This document shows positions 6,356 through 8,720 of a stretch of DNA of 8,720 bases, piece by piece. Numbering within the stretch: position 1 is the stretch's first letter; each line of letters starts with the position of its first letter. The DNA lies in contig JAURNF010000185.1 in NCBI GenBank assembly GCA_030830285.1, forward strand, positions 1 to 8,720. Reading direction: 5' to 3'. The notes under the pieces were generated by a model. It ran no database searches and was not told where the DNA came from. It saw only the letters and a list, made by a program, of their open reading frames with translations. This stretch comes from Candidatus Kapaibacterium sp. GTDB taxonomy: Bacteria > Bacteroidota > Ignavibacteria > Kapaibacteriales > Kapaibacteriaceae. Made by a program: the position numbers and the translations under genes.

Positions 6356-7234
6356 TTATCTCACATCGTGTCGATTAAGCGCGGCTGCAAACGATCGCCG
6401 GAGTGATTCAATCTCCTGTGAGTATTGCTTCGAGCGTCGTGCCGAGATCACAGCAGACTCAATCGTGTCTGATTCGCCAAACCATGGAAGAGGCGCATGA
6501 CCTGTGATAGCGATAAGGAAGTTCTTCCCGTTGTCGCGGTCGAGATAGAAGTGGTCCTTGAGTGCGCCAAGAATCTCGCCAGCTTGATAGGTGGTAACGC
6601 CAGACATCTCGATGGTGCCAGCATATTCGCGGATGATGCGCACAACATCATCGGGACTCGTTACGAAAAACTTCAGCACGGACGAAAACGCCTTCTCTGC
6701 TCTGCTTGGTTTGTGCGGCGGTGCAGCAGGTGGTGCTGAAGCAGGCTTTGGTGTGGGAGCAGACGTTGGTGTGGGATCGGGAGCGGGCTTTGGCGCAGGT
6801 GCAGGTGTCGAAGCCTGCACCTGTTGTTTCTTCACGGGAGCATCTTCCTTATCGACGCCCCCTTTGGCCACATAGCGCTTCTTAACGGCATCAACGTAGA
6901 CGTCAATCTCGGCGATTGCAAGATCAACGATGAAGTATGCTTTGCCGAGGCGATCCACAAACGCATTGATTTTCTGGAAGCGCACATCCTTGCTCAGATC
7001 TACACCGGCAAAGTGGTCGAAGCCCATTGATGCGCGAACAAGTTCAGCTTGGCGCACCTCTTCAGGTGGGTTGTTCCGCGTCACCCAACGCCGGATGCGT
7101 CGAGCCTGATTCAGCGCAAGTTTGAGGTTGGCATCGAAGTCGCCGTTGTTGAGTTGTTTCACGCGCGCTTGGATTTCGCCATTGCGCGTGAACTCAATGA
7201 TCATCTCGAGAAATTCAAATTCTTGCTGCGTCAA
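6356..7234 (-). CDS. Uncharacterised two-domain protein with Pro/Ala-rich linker
   Basis: I do not recognise this protein. From the TTG at 7234 it has 292 residues and no signal peptide or membrane segment, so it is probably cytosolic. Residues 1-135 are charged and mostly helical, with 'QARRIRRWVTRNNPPEEVRQAE' split around N54-P57 and a later helix rich in Asp/Lys ('VDLAIAEIDVYVDAVKKRY'). Residues 142-177 are a low-complexity Pro/Ala/Thr/Ser linker of PAP/PKP repeats. Residues 178-292 form a second globular part ('SSVLKFFVTSPDDVVRII', 'HFYLDRDNGKNFLIAITG', 'PLPWFGESDTIESAV'). The start is an inference: TTG at 7234 has GGAG eight bases upstream and a TACTTTTG promoter box 29 bases upstream. 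A longer frame from ATG 7333 would begin inside the tRNA terminator and read through a palindrome, so I reject it. ATG 7204 (residue 11) is another option. The gene stands alone between terminators. Confidence 0.75.
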   Translation of the reverse strand: MTQQEFEFLEMIIEFTRNGEIQARVKQLNNGDFDANLKLALNQARRIRRWVTRNNPPEEVRQAELVRASMGFDHFAGVDLSKDVRFQKINAFVDRLGKAYFIVDLAIAEIDVYVDAVKKRYVAKGGVDKEDAPVKKQQVQASTPAPAPKPAPDPTPTSAPTPKPASAPPAAPPHKPSRAEKAFSSVLKFFVTSPDDVVRIIREYAGTIEMSGVTTYQAGEILGALKDHFYLDRDNGKNFLIAITGHAPLPWFGESDTIESAVISARRSKQYSQEIESLRRSFAAALNRHDVR

Positions 7235-7242
7235 AAAAGGGG

Positions 7243-7246
7243 CTCC
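7243..7246 (-). promoter_or_regulatory. Ribosome-binding site deciding the TTG start at 7234
   Basis: On the minus strand GGAG lies eight bases before TTG at 7234, the best Shine-Dalgarno match in the first part of this frame. It supports TTG rather than ATG 7333 or ATG 7204 as the start. Confidence 0.55.
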
Positions 7247-7263
7247 ATCCAGAATAGGGAAGG

Positions 7264-7271
7264 CAAAAGTA
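7264..7271 (-). promoter_or_regulatory. -7 promoter box (TACTTTTG) of the unknown two-domain gene
   Basis: Read on the minus strand, TACTTTTG is an exact match to the Bacteroidota -7 consensus TAnnTTTG. It predicts a transcript start about 5-8 bases downstream and a short leader of roughly 20-25 bases before the TTG at 7234. A -33 TTG at the usual spacing is not seen; that position is occupied by the palindrome at 7274-7299. Confidence 0.55.
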
Positions 7272-7273
7272 CG

Positions 7274-7299
7274 ATCCCCCTTCGCTTCGCTCGGGGGAT
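7274..7299. repeat. REP-like palindrome with GAGCGAAGCGAAG core
   Basis: ATCCCCC (7274-7280) and GGGGGAT (7293-7299) form a perfect 7-bp inverted repeat. The minus-strand loop is GAGCGAAGCGAA. The minus-strand wording 'GTCATCCC..GAGCGAAGCGAAG..GGGATC' is like an intergenic palindrome found in many unrelated bacterial genomes, often mis-annotated as short ORFs ending in 'SEAKGD' or 'PERSEG' peptides. Both peptides appear here in shadow frames. It sits between the tRNA terminator and the -7 box. Only one copy is in this window. Confidence 0.55.
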
Positions 7300-7306
7300 G
7301 ACGCAC

Positions 7307-7339
7307 AAAAAAGCCCATGAGAACTGGTCTCATGGGCTT
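7307..7339 (-). terminator. Rho-independent terminator of the initiator tRNA gene
   Basis: On the minus strand, beginning six bases after the tRNA 3' end, AAGCCCATGAGA (7339-7328) pairs perfectly with TCTCATGGGCTT (7322-7311) across a 5-base loop. A run of six T ends at 7307. A 12-bp stem with a T-tract is a canonical intrinsic terminator. Confidence 0.93.
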
Positions 7340-7345
7340 CTGGAG

Positions 7346-7418
<73 letters not shown>

Positions 7419-7428
7419 ATAGGGAGTA

Positions 7429-7436
7429 CGAACATA
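7429..7436 (-). promoter_or_regulatory. Possible -7 box of the tRNA-fMet gene
   Basis: The minus strand reads TATGTTCG ten bases before the tRNA 5' end, one base off TAnnTTTG. The distance suits transcription starting just ahead of the mature tRNA. No clear -33 element is visible. Confidence 0.4.
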
Positions 7437-7536
7437 CGGAAAAATCCGATCCGTGATATTGACGGGGCTGCGAAACATTTCGTGCATTGGGGTTTTGATG
7501 GGTTGTAACACGCGCATGTAACTCTTTAGTCTGGCG

Positions 7537-7544
7537 TATCTTTG
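7537..7544 (+). promoter_or_regulatory. -7 promoter box (TATCTTTG) of pheT
   Basis: TATCTTTG is an exact match to TAnnTTTG and ends 28 bases before the pheT ATG, implying a leader of about 20 bases. The -33 region near 7516-7518 has only ATG where TTG would be expected. No leader peptide, T-box or attenuator is seen in the 154-base gap (7419-7572). Confidence 0.6.
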
Positions 7545-7572
7545 CCGCGTCTCGTTCATAGTTTGTGTTCAC

Positions 7573-8720
7573 ATGAAACTCTCCCATCGTTGGCTGCAAG
7601 AATTCGTTGATCTCGATCCCGCGACGTGGACGCCCGAGAGGGTGTCGACGGTGCTGACGGACCTTGGACTCGAGGTTGAACACATTGAGAACATGGCCGA
7701 GACGCTTCGTGGGTTCGTCGTTGGACGTGTCCTGACGAAGGAGGCGCACCCGAAGGCGGATAAGTTGTCGGTCTGTACGGTGGATGTGGGTGACGCCTCG
7801 CCACGCACGATCGTGTGCGGTGCACCCAACGTTGCGGCCGGACAAACGGTGCCGGTTGCACTGGTCGGCGCCCGCGTGCCTACCGCCGACTTCGTCATCG
7901 AATCCCGTCCACTCCGTGGCGTAACCTCGGAGGGAATGATCTGCTCGCAAGCAGAGCTGGGCCTTGGCGAGGATCACAATGGAATTTGGGTACTCACAAC
8001 CGATGCGGCGAGTGGTACGCCCCTTGCCACAGCTCTGGGCATTGATGATGTGACCTATGAAGTAGCAATCACGCCAAACCGCGCTGATTGTACATCGCAC
8101 ATTGGTATCGCTCGCGATCTTCTCGCATACCAGCGCGTACATGAGCAGCGTACACAGACGGAACTGCGTATGCCGTCAATCACTGTGCCTGCACCAACTT
8201 CTGCTTCGATTGATGTGCGCGTGGAAGCACAAGATCTGTGTCCGCACTATATCGCACACGTCGTCACGAATGTGCGCCCAGTGGAGAGTCCAGCATGGCT
8301 CAAGGATCGACTCACAGTGCTTGGTCTGCGACCTCGCAATGTGATCGTCGATATCACGAACTACATCAACATGGAGCTTGGTCAGCCCCTTCACGCATTC
8401 GATGCGTCGAAGCTCGAGGGTAACACCATTGTCGTTCGTCGCGCGCATGCACACGAACAACAATTCCGCACACTCGATGGCAAGGATCGCACGCTCACAT
8501 CCGATATGCTGATGATCTGCGATGCCAACCGTCCGGTAGCTATCGCTGGCGTCATGGGCGGTGAGAACTCTGAAGTTGGTGATGCAACAACAACGGTTGT
8601 GATTGAATCGGCATTCTTTGCACCGACGTCAGTTCGTCGCACGGCCAAGGCACATGGATTGTCAACCGATGCATCGTATCGCTTCGAGCGTGGCATCGAT
8701 CCCGCGGGCGTTGCTCGTGC
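7573..8720 (+). CDS. pheT: Phenylalanine--tRNA ligase beta subunit (3' partial)
   Basis: PheT pairs with PheS as an alpha2-beta2 enzyme that charges tRNA-Phe, and the beta chain also edits mischarged Tyr-tRNA-Phe. The frame stays open from ATG 7573 to the window end (382 complete codons), about half of the usual 800 residues. The start 'MKLSHRWLQEFVD' is the standard PheT N-terminus. The tRNA-binding OB fold spans about 47-150, with 'HPKADKLSVCTVDVG' (59-73) and 'GVTSEGMICSQAELGLG' (116-132). 'EVAITPNRADCTSHIGIARD' (163-182) follows. The B3/B4 editing region includes 'VIVDITNYINMELGQPLHAF' (257-276) and 'GVMGGENSEV' (326-335), and the fragment reaches 'SYRFERGIDP' (368-377). No Shine-Dalgarno sequence precedes the ATG, as is common in Bacteroidota. 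pheS is not directly upstream, where it would be in many bacteria; a tRNA-fMet gene diverges there instead. Confidence 0.98.
   Translation, partial: MKLSHRWLQEFVDLDPATWTPERVSTVLTDLGLEVEHIENMAETLRGFVVGRVLTKEAHPKADKLSVCTVDVGDASPRTIVCGAPNVAAGQTVPVALVGARVPTADFVIESRPLRGVTSEGMICSQAELGLGEDHNGIWVLTTDAASGTPLATALGIDDVTYEVAITPNRADCTSHIGIARDLLAYQRVHEQRTQTELRMPSITVPAPTSASIDVRVEAQDLCPHYIAHVVTNVRPVESPAWLKDRLTVLGLRPRNVIVDITNYINMELGQPLHAFDASKLEGNTIVVRRAHAHEQQFRTLDGKDRTLTSDMLMICDANRPVAIAGVMGGENSEVGDATTTVVIESAFFAPTSVRRTAKAHGLSTDASYRFERGIDPAGVAR

Noticed and set aside
6591..6875. Gly/Ala-rich plus-strand frame resembling a glycine-rich protein
   Set aside because: The repeats are the complement of the Pro/Ala linker codons of the minus-strand gene, so the low complexity is a by-product.
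7235..7333. N-terminal extension of the unknown protein from ATG 7333
   Set aside because: It lies in the terminator stem and the REP-like palindrome, upstream of a good promoter box and ribosome-binding site.

Overview
The window looks like chromosomal DNA of a Gram-negative bacterium, probably on the Bacteroidota/Chlorobiota (FCB) side of the tree. Three things point there. Two perfect TAnnTTTG boxes, the -7 element typical of the Bacteroidota housekeeping sigma factor, sit just upstream of genes. The pheT start has no Shine-Dalgarno sequence. The PheT N-terminus carries the 'LTDLGLEVE' wording common in that group. Base composition is moderate to slightly GC-rich by eye and even throughout. 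The phylum call is an inference.

Layout from left to right: (1) 1-291, the DNA-binding C-terminus of an OmpR/PhoB-type response regulator cut by the window edge. (2) 302-1318 on the minus strand, a single-domain voltage-gated cation channel of the NaChBac type with six regularly spaced S4 arginines and a non-canonical pore filter. (3) After a 73-bp divergent gap holding an 8-bp inverted repeat, four tightly overlapping plus-strand genes at 1392-6154: a polytopic membrane protein of unknown family, a GT-C/GT39-like glycosyltransferase, an acyltransferase-3 (OafA-like) enzyme and a classical short-chain dehydrogenase. (4) A 201-bp gap at 6155-6355 with a short GAGACAGCT repeat tract and a strong hairpin. 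(5) 6356-7234 minus, an unrecognised two-domain protein with a Pro/Ala-rich linker, probably starting at TTG. (6) A REP-like palindrome, a textbook terminator and an initiator tRNA-Met gene (7346-7418, minus). (7) 7573 to the edge, the first 382 codons of pheT (phenylalanyl-tRNA synthetase beta chain).

Functionally, the four-gene cluster is best read as one translationally coupled unit that builds or decorates a lipid-linked or surface glycan: one certain and one possible integral-membrane glycosyl-transfer protein, an acyl-transfer enzyme and a reductase. The tRNA and pheT are divergently transcribed translation genes. I see no CRISPR array, transposase, prophage or recognisable defence system. 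The most unusual items are the channel pore, the unknown polytopic protein and the unknown linker protein. No stretch over 300 bases lacks a gene.
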